From the NCBI RefSeq assembly GCF_002236805.1, contig NZ_NIQA01000004.1, positions 62,001-126,000 of the forward strand: DNA of 64,000 bases, written 5' to 3'. The first letter of the stretch is position 1. Every line of letters begins with the position of its first letter. The notes under the pieces were generated by a model that was not told the origin of the DNA, ran no database searches, and saw nothing but the letters and a program-made list of their open reading frames with translations. The position numbers and the translations under genes are program-made. Positions 10,201 through 20,212 of this stretch are shown here, piece after piece. Source of the stretch: Pusillimonas sp. T2 (GTDB taxonomy: Bacteria > Pseudomonadota > Gammaproteobacteria > Burkholderiales > Burkholderiaceae_B).

Positions 10201-10562
10201 GCGATCGCCTTGATGCCACCGCGGCCGCAGTTTGTGAAACATTGGAAGCTACCTTGAGCAGTGCGCGTGGCCGCTGGCTGCTGGCTTTGGCCAAAGCGTA
10301 TCGCGAGTGGTCTTTGCTTGACGTCTCGGGGCGCGTGTCGGTGATTGACCTGGCTGTATCCGACGAGCAGGGCTGGTTGGTTGTAGACTATAAAACCGGC
10401 CGCCCTCAAGAGGGCGAGTCTGCCGATCAGTTCGCCGACCGCATGCGGGTACGCTACGCCGAACAGATGGCGCGCTATCGTGCGCAGGTCAGTGCGCTCG
10501 ATGGTCGGCCTGCACGTTCGGCGCTTTATTTTCCGCGCGCCGACATTTGGATCGACGATTGA
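7233..10562 (+). CDS. AddA/RecB-like UvrD helicase-nuclease (exonuclease V beta-type)
   Basis: This 1109-residue protein is a superfamily 1A helicase fused to a nuclease, predicted to unwind and resect double-strand DNA ends. Walker A is APAGSGKTELL near residue 25. Motif II is LLVDEFQDTSQ, motif III is LVGDPMQSIYRFR, and motif VI is LLYVAATRARHQL. The C-terminal RecB-type nuclease has VIDLAVSDEQGWLVVDYKTG. The start at 7233 (MSEPIHDAAA) overlaps the stop of the AddB-like gene; an ATG 18 bp earlier is possible but less likely. No recC or recD is seen nearby. Together with its partner this fits an AddAB-type rather than RecBCD-type system. Confidence 0.9.
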   Translation: MSEPIHDAAARQQALDPQRSFLVQAPAGSGKTELLTDRILALLATVERPEEIVAITFTRKAASEMHARVLLKLGQGLGPEPPEAHRRESWRLARAAIERDRQMGWQLLQYPARLSIRTIDAFCAHLVRGMPWLSTMGGMPGVCDDAGRYYREAAQATIGLVDDVESVARVLAHLDVDLRAAETLLAEMLGSRDQWMPLLDAGSDARLLSRFLAETIDEDVARLAVLMPVGWSHDLAVSCRTAADILAQEGKMPEVLPLVDWSGAPFDTSQADLPRWQALAALLLTKDGRLRKTVNKTTGFEAKSDHRAAFMAWLQHFDGTEPWVSALAEIRTAPAQGYQDWQLDVLSDLLEVLRLAWAQLMVQFSQAGEVDFIEVSQRALRALGSADDPTDLLLSLDGAIRHLLVDEFQDTSQAQIELLERLTSGWMPDDGRTLFLVGDPMQSIYRFRKAEVGLFLKVREAGLGQVPLTSLQLTTNFRSQTSVVDWVNSVFGPLFPAAPHIGLGAIPYSSSVAFNPPLDGLGVSLHPVWSVGEEGADESGMQEAAQTVVQLARDALARNPDSGHPVAILVRARSHLKDVVRQLTSQGIPCRAVELVSLKTRQVVADLVQLARALSHPGDRLAWLSVLRSPLCGLRLHTLHALFGQEASRPAPLMLADYVRDDDPAAWGVDQDEHQRVLHAAAVLLDRTNDEGVVPFASWLQTAWQRLGGSMVYATQDDEADSQAFFRLIERLAPFGGLDPAELEIQLDKLFAKPGHQAGPAVEVMTIHKSKGLQFDTVILMGLHHGATSDSQRLVHFEFSEGRLLIGPIRPKASEQADPITTYLREREKKRSAYEIDRLLYVAATRARHQLCLVAQLSLDKNGEVAAPRAGSLLSRLWPYISQPSAPEITAMSSGSVEGVTDTATDGRPLLRLPSKALPAPDKSSSALSSDAGRPWEWSQALNEDALVGTVAHAWLERLGKAGADTWTVEGVRAQEPVVRRQLSRAGVPGDRLDATAAAVCETLEATLSSARGRWLLALAKAYREWSLLDVSGRVSVIDLAVSDEQGWLVVDYKTGRPQEGESADQFADRMRVRYAEQMARYRAQVSALDGRPARSALYFPRADIWIDD

Positions 10563-10583
10563 AAATCCTGTTAAACTGCTTGT

Positions 10584-10680
10584 TGGCGGGCCCCTTCGCA
10601 TGGTTCGGCGGCAAACCTGGTCAGGTCGGGAACGAAGCAGCCATAGTCGTTCAGAACCAGTGCCGAAGTCAGGCTCGCCT
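10584..10680 (+). ncRNA. ffs: Signal recognition particle 4.5S RNA (small bacterial type)
   Basis: The conserved SRP domain IV core is present: GGTCAGGTCGGGAACGAAGC at about 10619-10638 followed by AGCC, close to the GGTCAGGTCCGGAAGGAAGC hallmark. The outer stem closes the RNA: GGCGGGCC (10585-10592) pairs with GGCTCGCC (10672-10679). The length of about 97 nt is typical. It sits in the gap between the AddA-like gene and dnaX. The RNA binds Ffh and targets ribosomes making membrane proteins to FtsY. Ends are accurate to a few bases only. Confidence 0.9.
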
Positions 10681-10701
10681 CTTCATTGATACGTACACTT
10701 A

Positions 10702-12894
10702 ATGACATATCTGGTACTGGCGCGCAAATGGCGGCCCCGCTCGTTTGACACCCTCATTGGCCAGGATCATGTGGTCAGGGCCCTTACCCACGCCCTCGAG
10801 ACCCAGCGTCTACATCATGCGTGGCTGTTTACCGGCACGCGTGGCGTTGGCAAGACAACGCTGTCCAGGCTGCTGGCTAAATCCCTAAATTGCGAAACCG
10901 GCATTACGGCGAATCCGTGTGGCCACTGTCGCGCTTGCGTCGAAATCGATGAAGGCCGGTTCGTAGACTATGTCGAACTCGATGCAGCCTCAAACCGCGG
11001 CGTCGACGAAATGACGCAGTTGCTCGAGCAGGCGGTATACGCGCCGAGCGTGGGGCGGTTCAAGGTTTACATGATCGACGAGGTGCACATGCTGACCGGG
11101 CATGCGTTCAACGCCATGCTCAAAACCCTCGAAGAGCCGCCCGCTCACGTCAAATTCATTCTGGCAACAACCGACCCGCAAAAAATTCCGGTGACGGTGT
11201 TGTCGCGTTGCTTGCAGTTCAATCTTAAGCAAATGACCGCCGACGCCATCGTTGGGCATTTGCAGGGCGTACTTCAGCACGAAAACATTCCCTTCGATGT
11301 GCCCGCTTTGCGCCTTATTGCGCAAGCCGCCTCTGGTTCCATGCGCGATGCCTTGTCGCTAACCGATCAAGCTATCGCCTACAGCGCGGGCCAGTTGTCG
11401 GCCGATGCGGTACGCGGCATGTTGGGCACTATCGATCAGCGTTATTTGGTACGTTTGTTGCAGGGTTTGGTGGCCGGTAGTGGTCAATCGGTCCTCGAAG
11501 TGGCTGACGAGCTCGCAACCCGTGGTTTGTCGTATTCGGGTGCGCTGGCCGATTTGTGCATTTTGTTGTCGCGTATTGCGATCGAGCAACGCGTACCCGG
11601 GGTTGCGCCGGCCGATGATCCGGTTGCGTCCGAGCTGGCTGCCCTGGCCGCCGGCATGCCGCCCGATCTCGTCCAGTTGTTTTACACCGTAGCGGTTCAT
11701 AGTCGTTCCGAGCTGGCGCTCGCGCCCGACGAATACGCGGGCTTTGTCATGGCGTGCCTGCGCATGCTGTCGCTTGCGCCGGCCAATGCCGGCCAGCCTT
11801 TGCCGCCGCCGTCCGGCCCTTCTACCCGTGCAGATAGCTCCGCGGCATCTGCAATGTCCCAGTCCGCGCCATCGCCGGTAGACATCAGCCGGGCAGCGCC
11901 GACACCCGCCGTGTCGCCAGTGTCGGCTAGCAACGCTGCGCCTGCATCCAGTGTGTCGCCTGTTGCCAGTAATGCGGCGCAGTCAGACGTCCCTCCGGCC
12001 GTCGACGACTCCGTCAGGTCGGACGATACGGCTGTATCGGTGGCGTTGCCTACCCCAGAGTCTCAAGCGATGCCGGAGCGCGATGCCGAGGCTGATACCG
12101 AGGCTGATACCGAGGCCGAGATCGAGACCGCTTTGGTGCAAGCCCCCCGGTCGGTGTCTGCACCGGTAGCCGCGTCTGCTCCTGCTGTCTCTGCCACGCA
12201 CGGCCTCGCGCCAGCGGCGGTTTCTGCCGAAGACGGCATTCCGGCCTGGGAAGATATTCCCTCAAACGACACCGTTGATCCTCTTCCCGAGGATGACTTC
12301 GAAACCATGGTTGCGGGTGGCGCCTACGACGACGCTGCCATGATGGGGCAGGGGTACGATGCTGGTGTAGACGAGAACTACGACGATCTCGCTTTGTCGC
12401 GCGACCCGGGCGACGATATCAATCCTATACCCGCCGACGTTCTGGCCGGTTTGTCCGCCGACGCGCCGACACGGCGCGGCCGGGCACCTCGGCTGTCCAG
12501 TATGGACAGCAAAGCCTGGGTGACGCTCGTCGCGTCGCTGCCGGCTACCGGGGTGGCCTCTGAACTGGCCCGTCAAAGCGAATGGGTCGGTGTCAAAGAC
12601 AACGAAATTCATTTACGTGTCGGTATTCGCATGTTTGCTGACAGCGCCGGCCAGGCGCGCTTGTGTACACTGCTGTCCGAGCACTTTGGCACGGTTGTCC
12701 GGCTCAAGGTCGAGTATGGTCAAACCGGCGACGATACCGCGCATGCCGTCGAGCAGGCCGAACTTGCGGCCCGTCAGCGCGATGCCGAGGCGGCAGTCGA
12801 TGTCGACCCGCTGGTGCAAGCTTTGGTTACCGATTTCGGCGCCAGGGTGATACCGGGCTCCATTCGTCCTTTACCGCAAAGCAAAGCGGCCTAG
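10702..12894 (+). CDS. dnaX: DNA polymerase III subunits gamma and tau
   Basis: This 730-residue protein is the clamp-loader ATPase. The N-terminus (YLVLARKWRPRSFDTLIGQ) is diagnostic. Walker A is GTRGVGKTT, a zinc site includes CGHCRAC, Walker B is DEVHML, and the sensor region SRCLQFNLK follows. Residues about 360-590 form a long linker rich in Ala, Pro, Ser and acidic residues, including a short tandem repeat. A C-terminal tau-like domain (SKAWVTLVASLPATG onward) would bind the polymerase alpha subunit. I see no A AAA AAG slippery sequence of the E. coli kind, so gamma may be made another way or not at all. It heads a dnaX-ybaB-recR cluster. Confidence 0.96.
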   Translation: MTYLVLARKWRPRSFDTLIGQDHVVRALTHALETQRLHHAWLFTGTRGVGKTTLSRLLAKSLNCETGITANPCGHCRACVEIDEGRFVDYVELDAASNRGVDEMTQLLEQAVYAPSVGRFKVYMIDEVHMLTGHAFNAMLKTLEEPPAHVKFILATTDPQKIPVTVLSRCLQFNLKQMTADAIVGHLQGVLQHENIPFDVPALRLIAQAASGSMRDALSLTDQAIAYSAGQLSADAVRGMLGTIDQRYLVRLLQGLVAGSGQSVLEVADELATRGLSYSGALADLCILLSRIAIEQRVPGVAPADDPVASELAALAAGMPPDLVQLFYTVAVHSRSELALAPDEYAGFVMACLRMLSLAPANAGQPLPPPSGPSTRADSSAASAMSQSAPSPVDISRAAPTPAVSPVSASNAAPASSVSPVASNAAQSDVPPAVDDSVRSDDTAVSVALPTPESQAMPERDAEADTEADTEAEIETALVQAPRSVSAPVAASAPAVSATHGLAPAAVSAEDGIPAWEDIPSNDTVDPLPEDDFETMVAGGAYDDAAMMGQGYDAGVDENYDDLALSRDPGDDINPIPADVLAGLSADAPTRRGRAPRLSSMDSKAWVTLVASLPATGVASELARQSEWVGVKDNEIHLRVGIRMFADSAGQARLCTLLSEHFGTVVRLKVEYGQTGDDTAHAVEQAELAARQRDAEAAVDVDPLVQALVTDFGARVIPGSIRPLPQSKAA

Positions 12895-12957
12895 TCGCCG
12901 GCATTGTTTTGCGGTACCTATGAATCCATTCAATTTCTATCTCAGGAAGTTCATGCC

Positions 12958-13284
12958 ATGATGAAAGGTCAGATTGCCGGCTTGATGCGCCAGGCACAGC
13001 AAATGCAAGAAAACATGAAGAAAGCCCAGGAAGCGCTGGCAGACATCGTTGTTGACGGTGCTTCGGGCGGCGGCCTGGTCAAGGTCTCCATGACGTGCCG
13101 CCATGATGTCAAACGGGTACAGATCGACCCCAGCTTGCTGGCCGACGACAAAGACATGCTCGAAGATCTGGTGGCTGCCGCGTTCAACGATGCCTTGCGT
13201 AAAGCCGAGGCGACATCGCAAGAAAAGATGGCTTCGGTCACCGCCGGCATGCCCTTGCCCCCCGGCATGAAGCTGCCGTTCTGA
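12958..13284 (+). CDS. ybaB: YbaB/EbfC family nucleoid-associated protein
   Basis: This 108-residue protein begins [20 protein letters not shown], matching the coiled-coil N-terminal helix of the family, and ends with the usual [11 protein letters not shown] tail. YbaB forms a tweezer-shaped dimer that binds DNA. The start at 12958 has a ribosome site (AGGAAG) about 9 bp upstream; the ATG directly after it could also serve. The gene lies between dnaX and recR with short gaps, the widely conserved arrangement, so co-transcription is likely. Confidence 0.95.
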   Translation: MMKGQIAGLMRQAQQMQENMKKAQEALADIVVDGASGGGLVKVSMTCRHDVKRVQIDPSLLADDKDMLEDLVAAAFNDALRKAEATSQEKMASVTAGMPLPPGMKLPF

Positions 13285-13306
13285 TTGTCGCAGTCGCTTA
13301 CCCCTG

Positions 13307-13915
13307 ATGGACGTTCAGCTACCCGAACCCGAGCCCCTCAAGGCCTTGGTCGACGCTTTGCGTCGGTTACCAGGCGTTGGGGTGCGCTCGGCACGGCGCA
13401 TGGCCTACCATTTGCTGCAAAACGATCAGGTTGGCGCACAACGATTGTCGCAGGCGCTTGCCTCGGCCCTGCAGCAGCTTCGGCATTGTCAGCGCTGTAA
13501 TAACTTTACCGAAGACGATCTGTGCGCAACCTGCGCCAATCCCCGACGCGACCCGTCTTTGCTGTGCGTTGTCGAAAACCCCGCCGATCAGAATACGCTT
13601 GAATCTACCCACGGTTATCGGGGGCTGTATTACGTGCTGATGGGTAGGTTGTCACCGCTAGAAGGTGTTGGCCCGGTCGAGCTCGAGTTCGAGCGCTTGT
13701 TGAAGCGGGCCTGTGACGGCGAGGTCAAAGAGGTTATTTTGGCCACCAATTTTACGCCCGAGGGCGAAACTACCGCCCACTACCTGACCGAGCTGCTGCG
13801 CGCCCGCGGGTTGACGGTGTCGCGTTTAGCCCGTGGTGTGCCGGCAGGCAGCGAGCTTGAATACGTTGATGCCGGCACGTTGGCATGGGCCCTGCTCGAG
13901 CGTCGTAACGCCTAG
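13307..13915 (+). CDS. recR: Recombination mediator RecR
   Basis: This 202-residue protein is RecR, which works with RecF and RecO to load RecA on gapped DNA. A helix-hairpin-helix ([19 protein letters not shown]) is followed by a four-cysteine zinc finger (CQRC and CATC), then a Toprim domain ([15 protein letters not shown], and later the acidic ELEFE region) and a C-terminal Walker B-like strand. The start at 13307 is 22 bp after ybaB. The stop lies in the palindrome CCTAGG shared with the convergent transaldolase gene, giving a 4-bp tail-to-tail overlap. Confidence 0.96.
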   Translation: MDVQLPEPEPLKALVDALRRLPGVGVRSARRMAYHLLQNDQVGAQRLSQALASALQQLRHCQRCNNFTEDDLCATCANPRRDPSLLCVVENPADQNTLESTHGYRGLYYVLMGRLSPLEGVGPVELEFERLLKRACDGEVKEVILATNFTPEGETTAHYLTELLRARGLTVSRLARGVPAGSELEYVDAGTLAWALLERRNA

Positions 13916-14871
13916 GCTGCCCGCGCCGCGTTCAGTAGTGCGTCGAGCTTGATGGCGTCGGCGACAAACAACCTGATGCCTTCAGCCAGTTTTTCGGTGG
14001 CCATGGCGTTTTCGTTGAGTTGTGTCCGAAATGAAATTTCGTCACACGCTAGCGCGGGCACGGCCTGTTTGGCGGTTGCGGTGCTGTCTAGTATTTTTTC
14101 GAGCGGTTCCGTGCTGTCTGCAAGTTGGCCCAGGAGTTCGGGGCTGATGGTCAGCAGGTCGCAGCCTGCCAGAGCTCGTATTTGATCAATGTTCCGGAAG
14201 CTTGCCCCCATGATTTCGGTGGCAATACCGTGATGCTTGAAATAATTGAAAATAGCCGTGACCGACTGAACGCCGGGGTCGTTGATGCCGGCGCTTGCAG
14301 CTTCGTCCCATTGGGGGCCGGCGGCTTTTTTGTACCAATCGTAGATGCGGCCCACGAACGGCGAAATAAGTTGCACTTTGGCATCGGCGCAGGCAACGGC
14401 CTGGGGTAGCGAAAACAGCAATGTCAGATTGCAGGCAATACCTTCGGCCTGCAGTATGCGTGCAGCCTGGATGCCTTCCCAGGTTGATGCAATTTTGATC
14501 AGAATGCGTTCGCGCGGTATGCCCGCTTGCGCGTACAAATTGATGATGTCCCGTGCGCGGGAAAGGGTGGCTTGTGTGTCGAACGACAGGCGGGCGTCGA
14601 CTTCGGTGGAAACGCGGCCGGGCACGATCGCCAGAATTTCGCGGCCAAACGCCACCAGTAGCCGGTCGGTCAGTTCGGGCAGCGTTGCGTGGGGAAAGTC
14701 TTGTACGGTGCGCTCGAGCAGTGGCCGGTAAGTGTCTTTTTGAACGGCTTTCAGGATGAGCGACGGGTTCGTGGTGGCATCGGTAGGTTGATGCGCGCGC
14801 ATGGTTTCGAAATCGCCGGTATCGGCAACGACCGTGGTGTACTGGCGCAATAATTCAAGTTGGCTGGGCAT
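13912..14871 (-). CDS. tal: Transaldolase
   Basis: This 319-residue protein is a class I TalB-type transaldolase of the pentose phosphate pathway, moving a dihydroxyacetone unit between sedoheptulose-7-phosphate and glyceraldehyde-3-phosphate. Family signatures are [13 protein letters not shown] near the N-terminus and the Schiff-base lysine in [12 protein letters not shown], followed by [11 protein letters not shown]. The start MPSQLELL at 14871 is preferred; an upstream TTG would add only four residues. The gene is convergent with recR and divergent from carA. Confidence 0.95.
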   Translation of the reverse strand: MPSQLELLRQYTTVVADTGDFETMRAHQPTDATTNPSLILKAVQKDTYRPLLERTVQDFPHATLPELTDRLLVAFGREILAIVPGRVSTEVDARLSFDTQATLSRARDIINLYAQAGIPRERILIKIASTWEGIQAARILQAEGIACNLTLLFSLPQAVACADAKVQLISPFVGRIYDWYKKAAGPQWDEAASAGINDPGVQSVTAIFNYFKHHGIATEIMGASFRNIDQIRALAGCDLLTISPELLGQLADSTEPLEKILDSTATAKQAVPALACDEISFRTQLNENAMATEKLAEGIRLFVADAIKLDALLNAARAA

Positions 14872-14968
14872 GGGTGATAACAATTGGCTTGGCTTCGAAA
14901 AGCGGGTGAACAGACCCCGAGCGCGCGGGGTGATGGCGCAAACTAATATCGTTTGATTTTAGCGGCAA

Positions 14969-14998
14969 CTGAAAGGCTGTGCTTCTTCAAGGTATAAT
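14969..14998 (+). promoter_or_regulatory. Likely carAB promoter
   Basis: A consensus -10 box TATAAT (14993-14998) is preceded, 18 bp upstream, by CTGAAA (14969-14974) as a weak -35. The predicted start is near 15005, giving a leader of about 30 nt before the GTG start of carA. No leader peptide was seen. Confidence 0.55.
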
Positions 14999-15037
14999 TC
15001 CAAGGTTTACTTATCGACTTTATAACCGGGGTTCACT

Positions 15038-16192
15038 GTGCTGCCGTCTCTACTTCCCGAGGGGATTACATCGTCCTCTCCTGCGATCTTGGCTTTGGCG
15101 GACGGTACCATCTTCAAGGGTGTCTCTATCGGCGCCGATGGACATACCGTCGCCGAGGTTGTTTTCAATACGTCAATGACCGGGTACCAGGAAATTCTTA
15201 CCGACCCGAGCTACAGCGGTCAAATTGTCACCTTAACCTACCCGCATATCGGCAATACCGGGGTCAACCCCGAAGATGTCGAATCCGACCGTGTGCATGC
15301 GGCTGGTCTGGTCGTGCGCGATTGTTCGCTGCGTGTTTCCAACTTCCGCGCCACGCAATCATTGCCCGAATACCTGCGTGCTCAGGGTATCGTGGCTATT
15401 TCGGGTATTGATACCCGTAAGCTCACCCGCATTTTGCGCGAGGGCGGCGCCCAAGGGGCGTGTATTTACGTGGGTACCGATCACCACGAGGCCGTGCGTC
15501 TGGCAAAAAGTTTTGCCGGCATGGCGGGTCAAGATCTGGCCAAGGTCGTTTCCACAAAAAGCCAACACGAATGGACGCAAGGTACCTGGCAATTGGGTCA
15601 GGGCTTTGCCAAGCCAGAAGGCAATCAGTATCACGTCGTAGCCTACGACTTCGGCGTGAAATCGAATATTTTGCGTTTGCTGGCCGATCGCAATTGCCGT
15701 GTAACTGTCGTGCCCGCGCAAACGCCGGTCGAAGAGGTGCTGGCCCTTGATCCCGACGGCATCTTTTTGTCGAACGGCCCAGGCGACCCAGAGCCTTGCG
15801 ACTACGCCATTCATACCGCGCAAGTCGCCATCCAGAAAAAAATCCCGCTGTTTGGTATTTGCCTCGGGCATCAAATCATGGGTCTGGCCCTTGGCGCGCA
15901 AACACTAAAAATGAAAACCGGCCATCACGGTGGCAATCACCCCGTGCAAGACCTCGATTCGGGCCGTGTTTTTATTACTAGCCAAAACCACGGCTTCGCC
16001 GTCGAGGCCGCCAGTTTGCCGGCTAACGCGCGTGCCACTCACGTTTCGTTGTTCGACGGCACGTTGCAGGGCTTCGAGCTCACCGATGCGCCGGCATTTT
16101 GCTTCCAGGGTCACCCCGAAGCCAGCCCCGGCCCACACGACATCGTGGTGCTCTTCGATAAATTCATCAGCCTTATGGCCGGTCAAAAGTAA
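15038..16192 (+). CDS. carA: Carbamoyl-phosphate synthase small (glutaminase) subunit
   Basis: This 384-residue protein hydrolyses glutamine and channels ammonia to CarB for carbamoyl phosphate, the precursor of arginine and pyrimidines. The N-terminal CPSase domain ([27 protein letters not shown]) is followed by a class I amidotransferase domain with the nucleophile Cys in [18 protein letters not shown] and the His-Glu pair in [11 protein letters not shown]. The start is a GTG at 15038, which gives the family N-terminus MLPSLL. It is followed 9 bp later by carB, so the two form an operon. Confidence 0.97.
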   Translation: MLPSLLPEGITSSSPAILALADGTIFKGVSIGADGHTVAEVVFNTSMTGYQEILTDPSYSGQIVTLTYPHIGNTGVNPEDVESDRVHAAGLVVRDCSLRVSNFRATQSLPEYLRAQGIVAISGIDTRKLTRILREGGAQGACIYVGTDHHEAVRLAKSFAGMAGQDLAKVVSTKSQHEWTQGTWQLGQGFAKPEGNQYHVVAYDFGVKSNILRLLADRNCRVTVVPAQTPVEEVLALDPDGIFLSNGPGDPEPCDYAIHTAQVAIQKKIPLFGICLGHQIMGLALGAQTLKMKTGHHGGNHPVQDLDSGRVFITSQNHGFAVEAASLPANARATHVSLFDGTLQGFELTDAPAFCFQGHPEASPGPHDIVVLFDKFISLMAGQK

Positions 16193-16201
16193 ATCAGCAT
16201 T

Positions 16202-19200
16202 ATGCCCAAGCGTACAGACATAAAAAGCATTCTTATCATCGGTGCCGGCCCCATTATCATTGGTCAGGCCTGCGAATTCGACTATTCGGGCGCACAGGCC
16301 TGCAAATCGCTCAAAGCCGAAGGCTATCGCACGATTCTGGTCAACAGCAACCCGGCCACCATCATGACCGACCCGGAAACGGCCGATGTTACCTACATCG
16401 AGCCCATCACCTGGCAGGCCGTCGAGAAAATCATCGAAGTCGAAAAGCCCGATGCCTTGTTGCCCACCATGGGCGGCCAGACCGCGCTTAACTGCGCGCT
16501 CGACCTCGAACGTCACGGTGTTCTGGCCAAGCATGGCGTCGAAATGATCGGCGCTAACGCTCATGCCATCGACAAGGCCGAAGACCGCCAGAAGTTCAAA
16601 GAAGCCATGACGAAAATTGGCCTCGAATCGGCCAAGTCGGGCGTAGCGCATTCTATGGACGAGGCCTGGGAAGTACAGCGCCGTATCGCCGAAGATACCG
16701 GCACGTCGGGCTTTCCGACGGTTATCCGGCCGAGCTTTACCATGGGTGGTTCGGGCGGCGGTATTGCCTACAACCCCGAAGAGTTCGAAGCCATTTGTCG
16801 TCGCGGTCTCGAGGCTTCGCCGACCAACGAACTGCTTATCGAAGAGTCGTTGCTGGGCTGGAAAGAATACGAAATGGAAGTGGTGCGCGACCGCGCTGAC
16901 AACTGCATTATCGTGTGCTCGATCGAAAACCTCGACCCTATGGGTGTGCACACGGGCGACTCGATTACCGTCGCGCCTGCCCAAACCCTGACCGACAAAG
17001 AATATCAAATCATGCGCGACGCCTCGATTGCGGTGTTGCGCGAAATTGGTGTTGATACCGGCGGTTCGAACGTTCAGTTTGCGGTCAATCCCGATAACGG
17101 TCGCATGATCGTCATCGAAATGAACCCGCGTGTTTCGCGTTCGTCGGCGCTGGCGTCCAAGGCAACGGGCTTCCCCATTGCCAAAGTTGCTGCGCGCCTG
17201 GCCGTAGGTTACACCCTCGACGAACTGCGCAACGAGATCACCGGCGGGGCGACACCGGCGTCTTTCGAGCCCTCCATCGACTATGTCGTCACCAAGGTTC
17301 CTCGTTTTGCTTTCGAGAAATTCCCCCAGGCCGACTCGCGCTTAACGACGCAAATGAAGTCGGTGGGCGAAGTTATGGCTATTGGCCGTACATTTCAAGA
17401 ATCATTCCAGAAGGCCCTGCGCGGCCTCGAGGTCGGTGTTGATGGCCTTAACCAAAAAACCACCGATCGTGAAAAGCTGCAAATCGAGTTGGGTGAGCCC
17501 GGCCCCGAGCGTATCTGGTACGTGGGTGATGCTTTCGCCCAGGGTTTCAGTCTCGAAGAGGTTCATCAACTGACCAAGATCGATCTCTGGTTCCTGTCGC
17601 AAATCAAAGAAATTGTCGACATCGAATTGGCGCTCGAACAAAAGACGCTGGCCGACCTCGGCCAAGACACCATGCGTGAGCTCAAGCGGCGCGGCTTCTC
17701 CGACCGTCGTTTGGCCTTTTTGCTCGACACGTCCGAAGCCGAAGTGCGCAAGGTCCGCCATCAGTTGGGGGTTCGCCCGGTTTACAAGCGCGTCGATACC
17801 TGCGCAGCCGAATTCGAAACCAAAACAGCGTACATGTACTCGACCTACGAGGAAGAGTGCGAGTCCGAACCCACTGACCGCAAGAAAATCATTGTGCTGG
17901 GTGGCGGCCCCAACCGTATCGGGCAGGGTATCGAGTTTGATTACTGCTGCGTTCATGCCGCACTGGCGTTGCGCGACGATGGTTACGAAACCATCATGGT
18001 CAACTGCAACCCCGAAACGGTTTCCACCGATTACGATACCTCCGATCGTCTTTACTTCGAGCCGTTGACGCTTGAAGACGTACTCGAGATCGTTCACAAA
18101 GAAAACCCGGTCGGGATGATCGTGCAGTATGGCGGGCAAACCCCCCTGAAACTTGCGCGCGCGCTCGAAGCCAATGGTGTGCCGATTATCGGCACCAGCC
18201 CAGAGTCCATCGACGTTGCCGAAGACCGCGAGCGTTTCCAGAAGCTTCTGACCAAGTTGGGTCTGCGTCAGCCACCCAATCGCACAGCACGTACCGAGGG
18301 CGAAGCCCTGGCCCTGGCTTCCGAAATTGGTTATCCGTTGGTGGTTCGTCCTAGTTATGTGCTGGGCGGTCGTGCCATGGAAATCGTTCACGAACAGCAA
18401 GACCTCGAGCGCTACATGCGTGAGGCGGTCAAGGTCAGTAACGATTCCCCCGTATTGCTTGATCACTTCCTGAACAACGCCACCGAGGTCGACGTCGATT
18501 GCATCTGCGATGGCGAGCGTGTGTTTATCGGCGGCGTCATGGAGCATATCGAACAGGCGGGTGTTCACTCGGGCGACTCGGCGTGCAGTTTGCCGCCTTA
18601 TTCGTTGTCGGCCGACGCCATTGCCGAAATCAAGCGCCAAACAAGTCTGATGGCGCGTGCACTTAATGTCAAAGGCCTGATGAACGTTCAGTTTGCCATT
18701 CAGGACGGCGACGTTTACGTGCTCGAAGTCAACCCGCGCGCATCGCGTACCGTGCCTTACGTTTCCAAGGCCACAGGGCTGCAATTGGCAAAAATTGCGG
18801 CGCGGGCCATGGCAGGCAATACCCTGGTTAATCAGGGTGTCACCGAAGAAGTCGTGCCCAAATATTTCTCGGTCAAAGAGGCCGTGTTCCCGTTCGTCAA
18901 ATTCCCGGGCGTCGACACGATTCTTGGCCCCGAAATGAAGTCAACCGGCGAGGTCATGGGTGTGGGCGAAAGCTTTGGCGAAGCCTTCGTCAAGTCTCAA
19001 ATGGCGGCTGGTGTGACGTTGCCCGAATCGGGTACTGCATTCATTAGCGTCAGGGCTCAAGACAAGCCCAAGGCCGTCGAAGTAGCGCGCGGTCTTGTGG
19101 CGTTGGGTTTCAAAATCGTGGCTACCCGTGGTACGGCAGCCGCCATTGCCGATGCTGGAATCCCCGTACAGGTGGTCAACAAGGTCACCGAGGGTCGCCC

Positions 19201-19429
19201 GCATATTGTCGACATGGTTAAAAACCAGGAAATCGCCCTGGTCATTAATACGGTCGAAGAACGGCGCAACGCTATTGCCGACTCGCGTCATATTCGGACT
19301 GTAGCGTTGGCGTCTCGCGTGACCTTCTTCACCACGATCGCCGGTGCGCGTGCAGCGGTCGAAGGTCTGCAGTATATGCGTCAGGGCGAGGGCCTCAAGG
19401 TCTACAGCCTGCAAACCATGCATGCTTAA
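16202..19429 (+). CDS. carB: Carbamoyl-phosphate synthase large subunit
   Basis: This 1075-residue protein has the normal full length and the duplicated ATP-grasp layout. The first half begins [20 protein letters not shown] and holds the carboxy-phosphate ATP-grasp site ([13 protein letters not shown] form). The second half begins near [20 protein letters not shown] and holds the carbamate-kinase site ([14 protein letters not shown]). The C-terminal MGS-like allosteric domain covers about the last 130 residues ([13 protein letters not shown]). It is co-transcribed with carA, and the downstream dehydrogenase gene begins only 18 bp after it. Confidence 0.97.
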   Translation: MPKRTDIKSILIIGAGPIIIGQACEFDYSGAQACKSLKAEGYRTILVNSNPATIMTDPETADVTYIEPITWQAVEKIIEVEKPDALLPTMGGQTALNCALDLERHGVLAKHGVEMIGANAHAIDKAEDRQKFKEAMTKIGLESAKSGVAHSMDEAWEVQRRIAEDTGTSGFPTVIRPSFTMGGSGGGIAYNPEEFEAICRRGLEASPTNELLIEESLLGWKEYEMEVVRDRADNCIIVCSIENLDPMGVHTGDSITVAPAQTLTDKEYQIMRDASIAVLREIGVDTGGSNVQFAVNPDNGRMIVIEMNPRVSRSSALASKATGFPIAKVAARLAVGYTLDELRNEITGGATPASFEPSIDYVVTKVPRFAFEKFPQADSRLTTQMKSVGEVMAIGRTFQESFQKALRGLEVGVDGLNQKTTDREKLQIELGEPGPERIWYVGDAFAQGFSLEEVHQLTKIDLWFLSQIKEIVDIELALEQKTLADLGQDTMRELKRRGFSDRRLAFLLDTSEAEVRKVRHQLGVRPVYKRVDTCAAEFETKTAYMYSTYEEECESEPTDRKKIIVLGGGPNRIGQGIEFDYCCVHAALALRDDGYETIMVNCNPETVSTDYDTSDRLYFEPLTLEDVLEIVHKENPVGMIVQYGGQTPLKLARALEANGVPIIGTSPESIDVAEDRERFQKLLTKLGLRQPPNRTARTEGEALALASEIGYPLVVRPSYVLGGRAMEIVHEQQDLERYMREAVKVSNDSPVLLDHFLNNATEVDVDCICDGERVFIGGVMEHIEQAGVHSGDSACSLPPYSLSADAIAEIKRQTSLMARALNVKGLMNVQFAIQDGDVYVLEVNPRASRTVPYVSKATGLQLAKIAARAMAGNTLVNQGVTEEVVPKYFSVKEAVFPFVKFPGVDTILGPEMKSTGEVMGVGESFGEAFVKSQMAAGVTLPESGTAFISVRAQDKPKAVEVARGLVALGFKIVATRGTAAAIADAGIPVQVVNKVTEGRPHIVDMVKNQEIALVINTVEERRNAIADSRHIRTVALASRVTFFTTIAGARAAVEGLQYMRQGEGLKVYSLQTMHA

Positions 19430-19447
19430 GCCGGGTTAAACCAGCGC

Positions 19448-20212
19448 ATGCAGCGTGTGTTCATCACGGGGGCGAGCAGCGGCATAGGTGCCGCGCTCGC
19501 CCGTTTTTATGCGGCCCGCGGCTGTCAGCTTGGTCTGGTGGGGCGTCGTGCCGATGCCCTTGAAACCTTGGCCGATGCGCTTCCGGGCGTGCATAAAGTC
19601 TATGTCCTCGACGTGATCGATCGCGATGCGCTGCATCGGGCCGCAAACGATTTCCTGTCTCTGGGGCCCGTCGATGTTGTTATCGCCTCGGCCGGTATAA
19701 GTGTAGGCACACTCACCGAAGAGGCCGAGGACTTCGATGTCTTTCAGCGTGTCATGACCACTAACGTGGCCGGTACGGTTTCTACATTCGAACCTTTTGT
19801 GGCCGCCATGAAGGCGCAAGGGCGGGGCACTTTGGTAGGGGTGGCCAGCGTTGCTGCCGTGCGGGGCTTGCCGGGTGCAGGCGCTTACAGCGCGTCTAAA
19901 GCCGCTGTGCGAAATTATTGTGAAAGCCTGCGTGTTGAGCTTTACGGTACAGGCGTTAAGGTGGTGACTTTGGCGCCGGGCTTTATCCGTACACCAATGA
20001 CCGCGAAAAATCCCTACAAAATGCCATTTTTAATGCCCGTCGATGCTTTTGCCCGGCGGGCGATACGCGCTATCGATAACGGCGTGTCGTATATTGTGAT
20101 CCCCTGGCAAATGGGATGGGTTGCAAGGTTACTGCGCTGGGTGCCAAATAGTCTGTACGATCGCGTGGCATCACGACGCGAGCGCAAGCCTCGCCAGACG
20201 TCTCAGCCTTAA
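19448..20212 (+). CDS. Short-chain dehydrogenase/reductase (SDR) family oxidoreductase
   Basis: This 254-residue classical SDR has the nucleotide-binding motif TGASSGIGAAL at the N-terminus, NAG-type strand (ASAGIS), the catalytic Ser region GVASVAAVRG, and YSASK with the catalytic Tyr and Lys. LAPGFIRTPMT follows, as in many SDRs. The short basic C-terminal tail and the hydrophobic stretch near residue 220 suggest membrane association. The substrate is unknown. It starts 18 bp after carB and may be co-transcribed with it. It is convergent with ychJ, overlapping by 4 bp. Confidence 0.85.
   Translation: MQRVFITGASSGIGAALARFYAARGCQLGLVGRRADALETLADALPGVHKVYVLDVIDRDALHRAANDFLSLGPVDVVIASAGISVGTLTEEAEDFDVFQRVMTTNVAGTVSTFEPFVAAMKAQGRGTLVGVASVAAVRGLPGAGAYSASKAAVRNYCESLRVELYGTGVKVVTLAPGFIRTPMTAKNPYKMPFLMPVDAFARRAIRAIDNGVSYIVIPWQMGWVARLLRWVPNSLYDRVASRRERKPRQTSQP

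Noticed and set aside
11178-11188. Run of six A residues in dnaX that could be a frameshift site
   Set aside because: It is followed by TTCC rather than G, lies inside the ATPase domain and not after it, and lacks the A AAA AAG form and a stem after it. A shift there would give a useless short protein.
17402-18784. Long open frame opposite carB
   Set aside because: It is antisense to the conserved second half of CarB and looks like a by-product of its codon use.
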